A stretch of 64,000 bases of DNA from Wuchereria bancrofti (Eukaryota; Nematoda; Chromadorea; Rhabditida; Onchocercidae). The translations under genes were made by a program, and so were the position numbers. Location: positions 1,210,050-1,274,049 of the forward strand of contig SSBO01000014.1 of NCBI GenBank assembly GCA_005281725.1, given 5' to 3'. Below, piece after piece: positions 37,273-64,000 of this stretch (the stretch's first letter is position 1; every line of letters begins with the position of its first letter). Below the pieces are notes generated by a model, which had not been told where the DNA came from, did no database searches, and saw only the letters and a program-made list of their open reading frames with translations.

Positions 37273-40200
37273 TTATATATTTCTAATTTATGCAAGAAAA
37301 AAAAAGACAAAGGGAGAAATTTTTTATAGAAAATTGCAGGAAATTTTTTATTTTATTTTTATTGTTTATTTTTAGACAATAAATAATAAACAGCGTAATA
37401 AATAGTAGCAGTAGAAAAAAATGATAGCGTAACAGTAAATATTAAATAGTTAATTTGTATCCAAAATATCGTTCAATTTGAATAGAATTTTAAAATGGAA
37501 AAAATTCTATTGAATAAACTGTTTCGCTTCTTTGCTCCTATTTTTTTATTTTCTTTCCCATTTAGTTCAACCCTTTTCTTTTCTTTCCTTTTTTTCGTTT
37601 TTTTTTTTTGTCTGTTCTGTAAAATTTTTATTGACATTAAAATGACAATTAAATGATAATAAAATGTTGTATACGAAGAGAGAAATTTTGAAAAATGAAT
37701 AAAACGATAAGAATAAATTAAAGAAATGATAATATGTTGTTAAATAAGTAAGTATTGCTAATGTTACCCATAATAATGGGTTAATTCGTTTATTATTTCC
37801 CGTTCTAAGAAAAAAAAAAGGAGAGGGAATCTATTCATTTATTACTATTATATTTTGATGATTTTGTTAAAATATATTATTTACCCGAATATTATCATTA
37901 TCATCATCAGAGTAAATGTAGCATAAAATTAAAACAATTCTAACCAGGTAAATATTATAAAGTATCATGATTATCGTGATTATCATGATTATCATTATCT
38001 AATTTAACAAGTAGTATCATGATATCATCATTTATAGTTACTACTATATATTCACCTATTGTTAATAGTAATATATTGAGTTAGCAGGAGGGAAGAAATA
38101 ATTAGCACGACAGCTCTTTGAGGATGATTGTGAGAATGATGATAATGGCAATGATAATGATGATTGTGACGATAAATGATAACAAATGATAATGATGATG
38201 ACAATATCATTTAAATGTGTTTTCTGCACATTATTTTCTTTCTGTTTTGAGCAACATATGGTGTCTAAAATATATGGAAACATGAATCAGAGATTTTTTT
38301 TCCTCCTTTTTCTTTTTCAAAATTTCTTCATTGAAATTTTCCCTTAACCTAGCAGAAATGATAATATGATAGCAATTATATTAATAATAATGGTAATAAT
38401 AGTAGATAACAATGATAATAATTAATATAAATAATGATAATAAGTTAATAATGATAATAATAGTAGTAGTGATAATAATTAACAAAGCATTAAAGACAAA
38501 AAGGAATGACTATGTTAATACTATAATACAACTGCAAAAAGTTTTAGCGAAATTTCATAATTTTTAAATTTCAAAGTTTCTTCATTTTTTGTGAAAAAAA
38601 AAAAAAAATCGCGCGTGCATTAAAATAATAAAGGGAAAAAATTTTGCATTTTGTAAATAAATAAATAAAAGATTTGTTTATTACATTGGAGGAAATTATT
38701 TTACCTTCTCATAATTTCAATGAAATATCATAATTATATTATAACATGATAATTGCAATAACAATAACAAAAATAATAATAGCAAAGATGATGATTATAA
38801 TGGTGATAATAATTATGATTATGATAAGAATAATTTGAATGAAAATTTGATTCAAATATTAGTAAAATTTCGTTGTGATGGTAAATGAAATAAACATTTG
38901 AATCATTTCAAATTTTCATACAACAAACAAAATTTCTGATGCTATGTTGATGAAAAGTTGTTTTCTATTTACAGCATATATCAGTTTTTTTTTTTCTAAA
39001 GTTTTTAGTTTTGGCTCTTTTTTTTGGCTTTTGTTTTTCTCATATGCTATAATAAATCTGAAATTGTTTTTTTTTTTACAAACCTGTAAAGAATGAAATG
39101 AAAAATTTTAAAGTTTAAAGAAAAAAAATATTCGTTTTTCGAATCTAAAAAAAATTTAGTTTCCTGCACGTTCGATAAAATTCTTTCTCTTAAAAAAAAA
39201 AGGAAAAGAAATGAAAAAACATTACATTATCAAGAAATGAAAATAAATGTTTATGAATGTAAGTAATATAAATAAATCAATGATTTGTATCAAAGATTAA
39301 AAAATAATTAAAACTAAAATATTTTATGCTTTAAAAAAAAAGAAATGTTTAATATTTAAAAGTTATATTATTTAGATAATTCATGAATCATATCATGAAA
39401 ACATTTACGTACAATTGTAAGAAATGGATGATTGATATGACTGAAATATTTATAAATTCGTAAATTTGATTGCTTACGTATTTTTTATCTTAATTAAAAA
39501 GCTTTTATTGTAAAAGAAAATAAAAATTTTTTACTGTTTTGTAAACGTTAATAGATGATAAACGTACGTAACGTGAATTTATAATTGATAACATAATGAA
39601 GTAAAATGAAATATGCATTTTACAGTAAGTATGATCAAACTTTAAGGTAAGTAATATATAAATGATAACAATAATATGAGTTGTTAGAATATAATGATTC
39701 GTATAATTAAAATGATTTTAAAAAGTTTTCTTAAAAAAAAAGTGAAAATGATAAATTCATCACAATTTTAGTTGAAAAACTTACTAAAAGTTATCATCAA
39801 TTTATCACTAATGAATCAATCAAAATATATGAAAAAACTTTCTTTTTATTGTATCAAAAAAAATTAATTAAAATTATTTTCATTCCTCAAAAATCAATCA
39901 AGAAATGAAATCATGAAATTATAAATTATAACAAAGAAAAATCAAAAAAATATATAAGGTTTTAAAATATTATAAAAGAATATAAATTTACTAGATAAAA
40001 AATATTGAATAAAAGCTGTTGGTAATTAAAAAGTGGAATTTTTAAAAAATTTATCATTAAATTAAAATCAAAAAAAAAAAATTATGAATAATATACACAC
40101 TAATCAAACAAAACAAAAAGCGAATAGTTATGAATTTTCAGAAAATTTTCACATCAAAATTGAAATGAAAGATTGCAAAAAAATTTTCAAAACCTAAATA

Positions 40201-43200
40201 AAACTAATTGTATAATTTATTGAAATAACGTAATATACATGTTTGAAATTTACAAAAGAAAAAAATTAGTAAATGAAAAAAATCGAAATTTATTTTTCTT
40301 TTTTTTTTTTTTGTAAATTGAGAAAAGGCAATTTGGTTTACATTTTTATAAAAGCAATAACTTTTGATCTTTTCCAATTGCTGCACTTTTAGCTTTGCTT
40401 TACTGACAAAACACAAATGTAACAAAATGTCCGCCCAATTTTTCTTTTTCCTTTTTTTTTTTCTTTTTTAAAAATTTGCTAAGCAAATTTTAACAGTTTT
40501 TGAAGAAATTATTTTATTTATATGAAAAATATTAAAAAAAATAAGATGGAAAAAATTGAAAAAGAAGTAACAGTAAAATAGCTTTTTTGTATACATGACT
40601 TGTAATACTTTTTAAAATAATTGAATTTATTTAAAATATTATCATTCTCTTTTTTTTTTTTTGTTTTCTTCATTTACTTATTAATTAAATAAACTTAGCA
40701 ACAAAAAATTTTATTCAATAAATAATTTTCTTTTCTTTTTTTTTAAAAAAAAGTAAAAAAAATTTTTTTTAGATTATATATAATTGTAATAAACTTTTAT
40801 TTATTAAATAATTTCATTCATATTTATTTACCGCGTACTCACATTTATAAATTATATTCTTTCAAAAAATTTTGAAAAAATTTTTTTCAATCTTTTTTTC
40901 AATCAATAATTATTTTTCAGTAATAATTTATTTAAGAAAAAGAAAGAAAAAAAAAACAAATAAGCAATGAATAAAATGCATCTTATCATTGAAAAATATT
41001 TTTAAGGTTTATTTTTGAAAAATATTTAACAGTGTAATTAATTTTTCTTAAATCTAAAATTGATGACACATTTCAATGTTTCCTTCTCATTTGAAAAAGG
41101 AAAAAAAAAAATTTTTTTTTATTTCTGACTAAATTAAAAGAGAAAAGAAGACTTAATTTAATAGAAGGCCGTTCAATAATTAAATTAAATCAAAGAATTT
41201 AACAATTCATCAATTCGTAAATTTATATTTTCGTGTTTTCATTTCACCAATTCGTATTTTCATACTTATCGTTGAAAAAAAAATAATGTGCAGCTGAAAA
41301 AAGGAGGAAAAAATATATAAAATAATTTTTTAAATTTTCGAAATTTCGTTTTTCTTTTAAACGAAAGGAAAAGGAAAAGGAAGAGAGAGAGAGAGAGGGA
41401 GGTAAAAAAGGAGAAAGTATCATCAATGATTTTCTTTCATTCTTTCTCAATCTTTCTCCGTTTTGCTCTTTCTTTCTCTCTGTCTCTTTTTATCTTTTCC
41501 TTCTTTTTTTTTTTGTATTTACATAATGAAAGAAGCAATTCTTTCAAAAATAAAAATGAAAAATAATTTTGAAAAAATTATTTTTATTGAGAAAAGAGTG
41601 AAAAGTAAACTGTAATATGATTTATGATTCTTTTATTGAAAATTTTCATCATGAAAGAATAAATGTCACAGTAAACTTACTTTTTCATAACACATATTTT
41701 TGTTCGAAAAAAAAAAGTTCTCCCTTTCTTTAAAGGAGAAAGAGAGAGAAAGAGAGAGAGAGAGAGAGGGTGAAAAAGAAGGCAAGTAAGTGCAAAGAGA
41801 TAGAGAATTGTAAAATTTTATTATGAATTAATTTTTAAATTAAGAAAATTTAATTTTTGCTTAGTCGAATGAATTATTATTGTATGTAAAATTTCAGGGT
41901 AAAAAAAAAAGTAATTTAAATGATAGGAAAAAAAACTTTCATTTTTTTTAATATAAAGAAAAAGTAGTAGTAGTAGTATAACAAATAATAGCAGTAATTT
42001 AATGTAAACATTTTACACATTGATGAAAATGAGAATATTTCAAATTAAAAAAATATCTTTAATACATGGACTAACTAACTATTAAAATGAAATTTTATAT
42101 TTAATTTTAATTTTTTGATTATTTAATTTTAATTAAATAATCTAATTTTAATCTTTTGATTATAGCAATAATGATAGGACATTGAATGAAATAAATGTCA
42201 TTGTAAATTATGATTTAGTAAAACAGTAGTTTAAAAGGACAGTCAACGATCACGAATTTATGGTAATTATTAAATTTTTGATAGCCATGAGATTTCTGAT
42301 TTAGTTATTAAACTCTTATTCGATTTAAAATTAACAAAAATAATATAAATAGTACGCGATGAAAAAATTTTTCCCTCTTGAAAAGAGAAAGAAAAGAAGA
42401 AAAAGCGATGTTAAAATTTAATTTATTTTTCAGTAACATTTACAAGAATTTAATACGGATAGTTCTTAAAATTAATTAATCAATTAATTATTTTTAACAT
42501 CCATACAAATATTACAATAATATGTCAACTAAATGGAATATAATAATGAAAACTTTGTTTTATAATAGTTTCACAAAAATTAACCAACCATTTAAACTTA
42601 ATTAATTAAGAAAAAAAAAAACATGAAATTACATAGATAGATTTAACAAAAAAAAAGTGGAAATTTGCTGATAAAATTAAAAAAAAAAAAACAGTTTTCC
42701 ATGATACCAGAATCAATAAAAAATACATATGGAACTTTAAAATAATTCACAATGTTGACTTCAAATGAAATGAAAACTTCAAATAAATATTTTTAAACTA
42801 AAAGATGCGAAATGTATTTTATCATCTATTGCACATGCTATTACTGTCAATCCGAAGAAAAAAGAAAAATTTTATATTTAACTTTCGAAAAATGTATTAA
42901 TAATATAATAATGTATACAACAATTAAGCGATAAAAAAAACTCAAATTCAAAATTAAAAAAATATTGATATTTGTTATTGCAATATTTTTGCAATTTTGT
43001 AATTTGTTTTTATATTTGAAGAAAAGAAAAAGAAATTGAAATTTGATTGTTAGGCCTTCTTAATTTACTGGCATATGCGTATTGTAAACTGATAACTTTA
43101 TGTTAAAGAAATATTTGGCTAAATTTTTGTATTACGGAAATTCTTGGCTAATTTTTTTGTAAGGGAATTGTAGACCGGAAATATTTCAATTTTCTATTTT

Positions 43201-43800
43201 GTTTTTTATTTAGTTCTTTGGTCTGCTTTATGTTGTCCAGGTTAGGTTGTTTGGATTTTTCAAATTTTTCTTTCTAAATTTTTGATTTTTGAATTTAGTT
43301 ATTAGTCTAGATTTTCCCCCTTTTTGTTTTCATTTTCTTTTTTATGGACAATTTGTTTTTTTTTTCCATTTTAGTCTTTCGTTTAGTGTTAGCATTTTGT
43401 TTTTATTTTTTGTTGCTAATTTTTCTTGATCTTAATCTCATACAAAAGATTAGCATTTATCAACTGTAATTTAAATTAGAAATGTTTGTAAAAAGAAATA
43501 AAATATTCAGGTGTAATGGAAAATAAATGAAAATTAGAGAAGAAAAAAATTTCTCAAAATATAAAAAATATTTGAATTATGCTAAATTGAAATGCAAGTA
43601 TTACTATTCAGAACGTACCTAATAGTAAAAAAGGACAGAAGAACTATTTTACCTATGAAGAATTTTTTTTTCTGAATAAAAACTTATTGCTATTAGAAAA
43701 GTTCTGATAAAATTTTCAAAATATTTGAAAGTATTTAAAAAAAAAAGTGACAATTCTCAAAAAGCTATAGCACTTCTTTTTTTTTTGTAAAGATAAATTT
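37262..43800. other. No gene recognised; microsatellite-rich
   Basis: Upstream of the probable tensin start. It holds GAT/ATT-type trinucleotide tracts (37880-38040, 38120-38200, 38360-38480, 38750-38840), GA tracts (41380-41400, 41735-41770) and poly-A/T runs. No splice-bounded coding segment was found on either strand. Confidence 0.55.
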
Positions 43801-44330
43801 GATTTTAGTGAGGCAGATTGCATTGTTGTTATTTTTAATTTTCCTTTAAATTATTTCAAAAAAAAAAATTTTTCCCTTTGATTTAGTTTAATGTTCAATT
43901 TTTTTGATGATGAAACATTGAAATTTGAAAATGTGGCATGGTCGATTTTTAAAATAACTGTTAAAATTGCCTAGAAAAGTTTCGAGTCATTTTCCTTTTT
44001 TCTTCCTTTTTTTTTCAAAAAAAAAAAAATACAAATTTGAAACTCGTTTGTAGCGAACTGATTTTAACCATAGTTTATCGACGATAATAACAGCTTAATT
44101 GTGATCAAAACTTGAATTTTATGTGTTTTATCGCTAGAATTTTAACTTTCCTATTCAAATACAACGGATTCGTTTGAAATTATATTATAGAATTTATAAT
44201 TCAAAAGATTTCAAATAAAAATTTTATACCATATTTTGCCTTTCAGCGCTGCGCACTTTTTTCCTTTTAAAAAAATCAAAAAAAAAAAGGGCATTTTCTA
44301 TAAATGTTAAAATTGAGGTGAAACGAGAAT
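43801..44330 (+). repeat. Diverged dispersed repeat, copy 1
   Basis: Shares an ordered series of blocks with 48162-48810, including 'tttagtttaatgttca', 'tgatgatgaaaca.tgaaat', 'aaactcgtttgt.gcgaa', 'caaaacttgaatttt' and 'gcattttctataaat'. Both are in the same orientation, about 4.4 kb apart, with many substitutions and indels. No coding capacity seen; could be an old noncoding transposon or a local duplication. Confidence 0.75.
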
Positions 44331-47300
44331 CAAAAATAACAAAAAAATTGAAATTGATATAAAAATAACAAATGCATAATAGTAAAAAATAGTTTTAATA
44401 ATAACAAACACTGAGAAAAAATGAAAAATTATTTTAAAAAATGGAAAAATAAAAATAATGGGAGCAATGAGAAATATTAAGAAATAATGGAAAAAATAAA
44501 GCGGAAAAAAGATTTGTAAAAAATAATAAAAAATAGCAAGAAACAATAGTAATAAAAATTAATAGCAAGTAGTTTAAAAAACAATAAACGTATTGAAAAT
44601 AGCAAAAAATATTGAAAATGATAAAAAATATTTAAAAAATTGAAAACAATAAAAATTGTAAAGACAGTAAAAATAATAAAAATGTTAAAAAATAGCAGAA
44701 ATATACATGTTTTTTTTGGTCTCATTTGTTATTATCATGTAACTACAACCATTCACAGTTAATTTAATTTATTATTTTAAATTGAAGTCAGAATAATTTT
44801 GCATTCGCTCAAATTTACAACATTCATATGAATACTTCTAACAACGGAAGCTTCACAATATTTCGAACTTGTTTCCATACCTAAAAAGTTCATGCAAAAG
44901 ATAAACTTTAAAGTTTTTCTTAATTTTTGGAGAATGAATTGATATCTCGAATAGAGAATTAATTGGACTGTCATTGAATAATTTTCGTGCCTCGAGAATT
45001 CTCGAGAATTAAAATTTCGGATTTGATAGCTACTGGATTTTGCTTTGCTGAATCAGTAATAATTTTAGGAATTCTCGAGAATTACCATCATCATCGACAT
45101 CTTCCAAACTGCTAACATCCAGATGATTGACAAATAGATCTTTTTACGGACTACTACTGATAAATTTGTTAATTATAATGAATGGATACAACACCTTGCA
45201 CATTCTCTGAAATTTTTTTTTGATTTGTGTCAAAAACTCATAGAGCAGGAATTATTGTCTTATTCTTCTAGCTTCTACCATGTTTTTTTCAAGCATTTTT
45301 GATAAAATTTTTAACAAATTCGTTTTAACGAAAGTGAAATATTTTTAAAAAAATGACAAATATTATTAGTGAAATGAAATGATTTACCGAAATCGACAAT
45401 AACCGAGAGAACCATGTAATCTAATTTTTTAATCCGAAATTAGATTTTTATCGAAGCTTCAATATTGATTATATTAATTTTAATGTTCGACTTAATGTTG
45501 AATAAACATTGACCACGATATAACACTTTTTAGGATTAAAAATTATAGCAAACTACGATTCAGGATATTAATCATATCTAATTAAGAATTAGAATGCACG
45601 TTAACTTTTTAATAAGTCAATTCTTGGCAGAAATCAAATTCCGCATTAAAAAAGAGGATGTTTTCAAAAAATGTAAGATGCTTGTTTTCAAAAGCATCAA
45701 TTGAATGCTTAAAACCAAAATGAAGTAACCGCTCGGATTCAGTGTATTTTTTTTAACAAATTTTTGATTAATTATTTGCCTAAATAAACTTAGAATGATT
45801 ATGAAAATTATTTTTACTACATTTTTCAATCAAAAAAAAAGAGAATTAATAAAAGTAGATTAATTGATAATACATCCTACCAATCGTAAGGATGATATAT
45901 TCTTCTTGAAATAGCCAAGTATAGAAATACTAGAATTATTGAACAACTAATATTTTTCAAAGTTATATCTTTCAAGTTCTAATGATTTCAACTGGATACT
46001 TCATACCAATTTGCTAGCGCATACTCACAAATTGTTTATCCATTTCCAGTTGTATAACATCGAATTTTCAGCGAAATTGGCGCAATTTTACCATCAATAA
46101 ATTGACCCGATTTGATTTCAGCCTGATTTCGTTCAAAAATAATCTTTTCTTTTTCATACTGTCAATCGCGGTAGGACAGGATAATTTTCTGAGGTGGGTT
46201 ATATTTTTTTTTCTGAGGTCATATTTCTTTCCAGATGTCATCCAGTCTGAAGAAAACAATGTTAGCAATTTCATAAGATCTTGTATGTTTTTGAATTTCA
46301 AACTATTCAACTTGACATTTAAATTAATGTAATATCATTTGTAGTTGAGAATTTAATATCTTCCAAACATTCCTGAAATACATTTTAGGCCTAAGAATGG
46401 AAGCTTCTGAGGAAACACTAGTAAATTCATTCATAGGTTTGCTGCATTGTTCTTCAGTTGACATCATATGAATAAGTTTACTGAGGAATACTGACAGTTT
46501 ATTTAAAAAAATGTATTAATAAAAAAGTGTGAAAAAAAAAGATTAAATTTAATATTTATCTTAGCATTTCCATTGAATTAGATATTCGAAATATTTTATG
46601 AAAGAACATTGCATTGAAATAGATTAGGTTCTTTGGCATTAGTTATCTTTAGCAATTTATTATAGATCTAAAAATTTTAATTTTAGCAGCCTTTTAGTCA
46701 CTGCTGCTCTCAGATCAGAATTTCAGAATTGTAAAACTTCAGAAACAGATTTCGAGGAAAACAATAATAGAACTATGGAATCAATTCATCTTGCAATGTT
46801 GATTCTGAAGCAAATAATGATATTTGCATGATAAATACAATGTAAGACGATACAGCACTAATTTTTAAATAATTATAATTCCAATAATTAACAAAAAAAA
46901 TATGAGCAAACTGATTGAAATAACAAACTGTCCTCAGTGATTATTCTATTCTTCATTTAAAATAAGTACATTATTTTAATAGCCCATTATTCCACAACTA
47001 ACCAAATTTGATGCAAACTCATCACATAATATGGAAAATAATTTAAGAACAGAGCAAAAATGATATTTAGAAATTGTCAGAAATAAAAGGGAATAAAAGT
47101 ATTAATTTTGATGCATTCAATATTTTCAGTTTTAGTAACTGTGTTAATTTTGAAAGTATTATCATAAAAAATTGCAGAAAAAATTTCCAAAAGCAAGGAT
47201 TTATACGTCGCTCACCCGCCTTAATATTCAAAATACTATTTCATGTTTGAAATTATGATATAAAAAAAAAAATATAAAACTAAATAAAAAAATAAATATA

Positions 47301-47861
47301 AACCTAAAATATGGACTTTTTTTAAATTTTTTTATCGTCTTTTAAAAATGTTCGTTAGAAAGCAATCATCCATATCGAAAAATAATTAAAAAGACAAGTT
47401 ATGAAATTCTGAAAATTTTTGTAAAAATTCAGCAACTAAAAAGTTAAAGAAGTTTTTATTCGCACAAGCAATAGGTTATTACATGAAGAATTGAGAATAA
47501 AATGAAATATCATTAAGAAACAAGCAAATTTTTGCAAAATTTTCGACTCTCTTTGTTTCAACTAAGTGTTCGAATTCAATTCATTTCATATATTTGATCA
47601 TAAGAGACAAATATGATTTAACCATAATAATATAAACGAAAGGAAGACATAACATAATATATTATAAATAAGCTAACACAATAAAATAGATAAGGTAATT
47701 CTAATAACAAATAGCAACAATGAATATGATGCTAACGATGATAATAGGAATGATGATAATAGATGTCGTTTCCTGATAATAAGCAGTGATAATAGCAATA
47801 ACAGTGATAATGATAGTGATGAAAACAAAATATAATTAATGATAATGATGAAAAAATAATA
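44331..47861. other. No gene recognised
   Basis: 44.34-44.70 kb is a tract of AAAAATAAT-like units. 44.8-47.2 kb is less homopolymeric, with no identifiable exon. The 14-bp palindrome aattctcgagaatt occurs at 44997-45010 and 45070-45083. 47.64-47.90 kb is GAT/AAT-rich. Confidence 0.55.
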
Positions 47862-48160
47862 ATATCATATTAATCATAATATATCATAATAATACTAGGT
47901 CTTATATTCTTATATTATATTAATAGGTATTATTTATTTGTATTGTCACATTACTACCACATACTGTATACTATATTGCATTATATTATCATATATTAAA
48001 TATAATTATATTAAATACTGCATAACACATACATATATTAAACACATATTACATTGTTATATTAATAAATTTTATCCATTTTATATATTATATTTATTGT
48101 TATACTATGCTATATCAATATCATGTATCATTGTACATTGTTACATTCTTTTTTTTTTTT
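47862..48160. repeat. 299-bp segment repeated at 57258-57556
   Basis: Same orientation, offset 9396. This copy ends at an N (48161); the distant copy continues into 57557-61998. It suggests that 57557-61998 is the natural continuation of 48160 and that the blocks between are out of place, or that both represent different haplotypes. Confidence 0.85.
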
Positions 48161-48161
48161 N

Positions 48162-48810
48162 ATTGATTACACTATTGTTATTTTTAATTCCTCCTTAAAT
48201 CATTCCAAAAAAAAAGTTCCTCTTCGCTATCTTTTAGTTTAATGTTCATATTTTTTGATGATGAAACACTGAAATTTGAAAATGCGGTATGATTGATTTT
48301 CCAAAAAAGAAAGCTTTGAGACATTGCTTTTCCTTTTTTGTTTGCTTTTTTTCTTTTTGGGAGAAAAACAAATTTAAAACTCGTTTGTTGCGAAGTAATT
48401 TCAATAATAAATAACTCTGGTCATAGATGACAGATTTTTTTTAACTTATCAGTGATATTAACAACTTAATCAAAACTTGAATTTTGCACATTTTCTTTCG
48501 TTTGCATTAAAATTTTAATTTTTCAATCCAACTATCACAAACTTCTTTGAAGTGTATTCTAGCATTTATTTCGATAAATATTTTCTAACAGTTTTAATTT
48601 TATCCTTAAATTCAAATTATCAGTACCATTGGCTCTTTCAGTAAATTACTGCATGATATTCAATGAAAATGAAAATTTTATAAATTAATATCCAATTTTC
48701 TATGCTTTGTCCTCTGGCGCTGCATATCTTTCCATTTTTAGAAATATAAAAGAAAAAAGAAAGGAAAATAATGCATTTTCTATAAATAATAAAATTGAAC
48801 TGAAAAGAAT
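48162..48810 (+). repeat. Diverged dispersed repeat, copy 2
   Basis: Ordered block similarity to 43801-44330 in the same orientation, with about 100 bases of extra sequence in the middle. Confidence 0.75.
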
Positions 48811-49443
48811 TTAAAAAATTTTCAATACAATCATCTTTCCATGAAAGATTAATATTTTTGATATAAATGTTTATTCTGAAAAAATTCCTAAACTGTATAA
48901 ATTGTTTCGAATAAAATAAAATATTCAAATTGGTACCCAGCAATCATTTATTTCTCTTTGAATGATACGGAAGTAAAGGAAGTGAAAAGAAGGGAAGATG
49001 GAGAGAGAAAGAGAGAGAGAGAAAAAAAAGAGATATTATCTTTTTCAATTCAAATCAATTCCTTTTTTAAATTTTTTTAAATTTAGCAACAATTATGACA
49101 TAAAAAAATTTATGCGAAACAAACAAATATTTTCGTATAATCTAAGAAATTTTAATCTAATGAGGTAGATAGACTTTTGGAACAATTCAAATGAAAGAAG
49201 ATAAAAATGTAAAAATTTATAATTTATAATAGATTTATAGTAATTCTAATTTATAATAAACTATTGTTGAGGAAAAAAGAAGAGAAGAAATACTGAACCA
49301 AAAAATATTATACTTAAAAAAATAGCAGTTTTTTCTTTCACATGAAAAATAATAATTAGAATTTATTATTGAAACATTAATATGGAAAATATTTTGATTA
49401 ATTCTTTTCAAATTATGAGAAATATCTTATGTTGACTGATATT
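48811..49443. other. 3' flank of alanine aminotransferase
   Basis: A/T-rich; includes a (GA)n tract near 49000-49025. It would hold the 3' UTR and polyadenylation region of ALT (minus strand). AATAAA-type words are too frequent to single one out. Confidence 0.5.
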
Positions 49444-63812
<14,369 letters not shown>

Positions 63813-64000
63813 CTGAAACTTAATTTAAGTAGAAAATTTCAATCAAAAATGTATTAGTATTTTCCTTTCTTAAACTGTAAATCTTTTCAAAAGTTTTATT
63901 AAAAAAATATCAAGTTAAAATGAAAAAAGTATTATATTTCGAGAAAACTCTTGAAAAAGTAATTTGTTTACTTAATTTTATTATTTTATTGCTTCATTCT
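63813..64000 (-). other. ALT intron at right edge, repeated at 55121-55271
   Basis: From 63850 the sequence is the same as 55121 onwards, implying that beyond the window edge another copy of the 55-57 kb exons may follow. Confidence 0.8.

Noticed and set aside
44307..44725. Two Phe/Ile-rich minus-strand frames
   Set aside because: Translation of an AAAAATAAT-like degenerate tract; no signal of a real membrane protein gene such as splice or start context.

Overview
This is a eukaryotic window, very rich in A+T, with compact coding exons separated by long GT-AG introns full of poly-A/T runs and microsatellites. A decayed valyl-tRNA synthetase gene carrying Wolbachia-type palindromic repeats lies inside host DNA. 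Together these point to a host that carries or carried Wolbachia. A filarial nematode is my best guess; an arthropod is not excluded by sequence alone.

Layout. (1) Positions 1145-37261, minus strand: nine exons of a tensin-like gene. The order is first coding exon (36.4-37.3 kb), then a 19.4 kb intron, then a PTEN-type phosphatase domain (exons at 16.9, 15.7, 11.2 and 10.2 kb), a PTEN-type C2 domain (8.3, 7.4 and 6.0 kb) and an acidic/serine-rich linker (6.0 and 1.2 kb). Splice phases agree throughout. The gene runs off the left edge, so any SH2/PTB end is not seen. (2) Positions 37.3-49.0 kb: no recognised gene; microsatellites and a dispersed ~0.5-0.6 kb repeat. (3) Positions 49.4-64.0 kb: an alanine aminotransferase (ALT) gene on the minus strand, but with its exons out of order in the assembly. 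From N- to C-terminus the exons are 57.1, 56.4, 55.9, 55.6, then 63.8, 63.3, 63.0, 62.8, 62.5, then 50.6 and 49.5 kb. Among them sit a Wolbachia valS pseudogene in two pieces (51.14-53.03 kb minus, and about 54.98-55.12 kb plus), two stray exons of a FERM-domain gene (53.1 and 53.8 kb) and an unrelated gene-free block (57.6-62.0 kb).

Most N gaps are flanked by near-identical direct copies of 0.15-1.7 kb that differ by SNPs and indels, including two synonymous changes in an ALT exon. The simplest reading is that both haplotypes, or unmerged contig ends, were laid down in tandem.

The most interesting point is the host-Wolbachia boundary. The valS sequence is broken at one codon boundary (HANSL|PWKN), and the two sides are each joined to the two sides of one host position, the splice donor of an ALT exon, with a shared TTA. 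A second, uninterrupted copy of the same host site lies at 62.4 kb. This is what single-crossover integration of a circular or tandem Wolbachia molecule into one haplotype would leave, although amplification or assembly chimaerism must be excluded.
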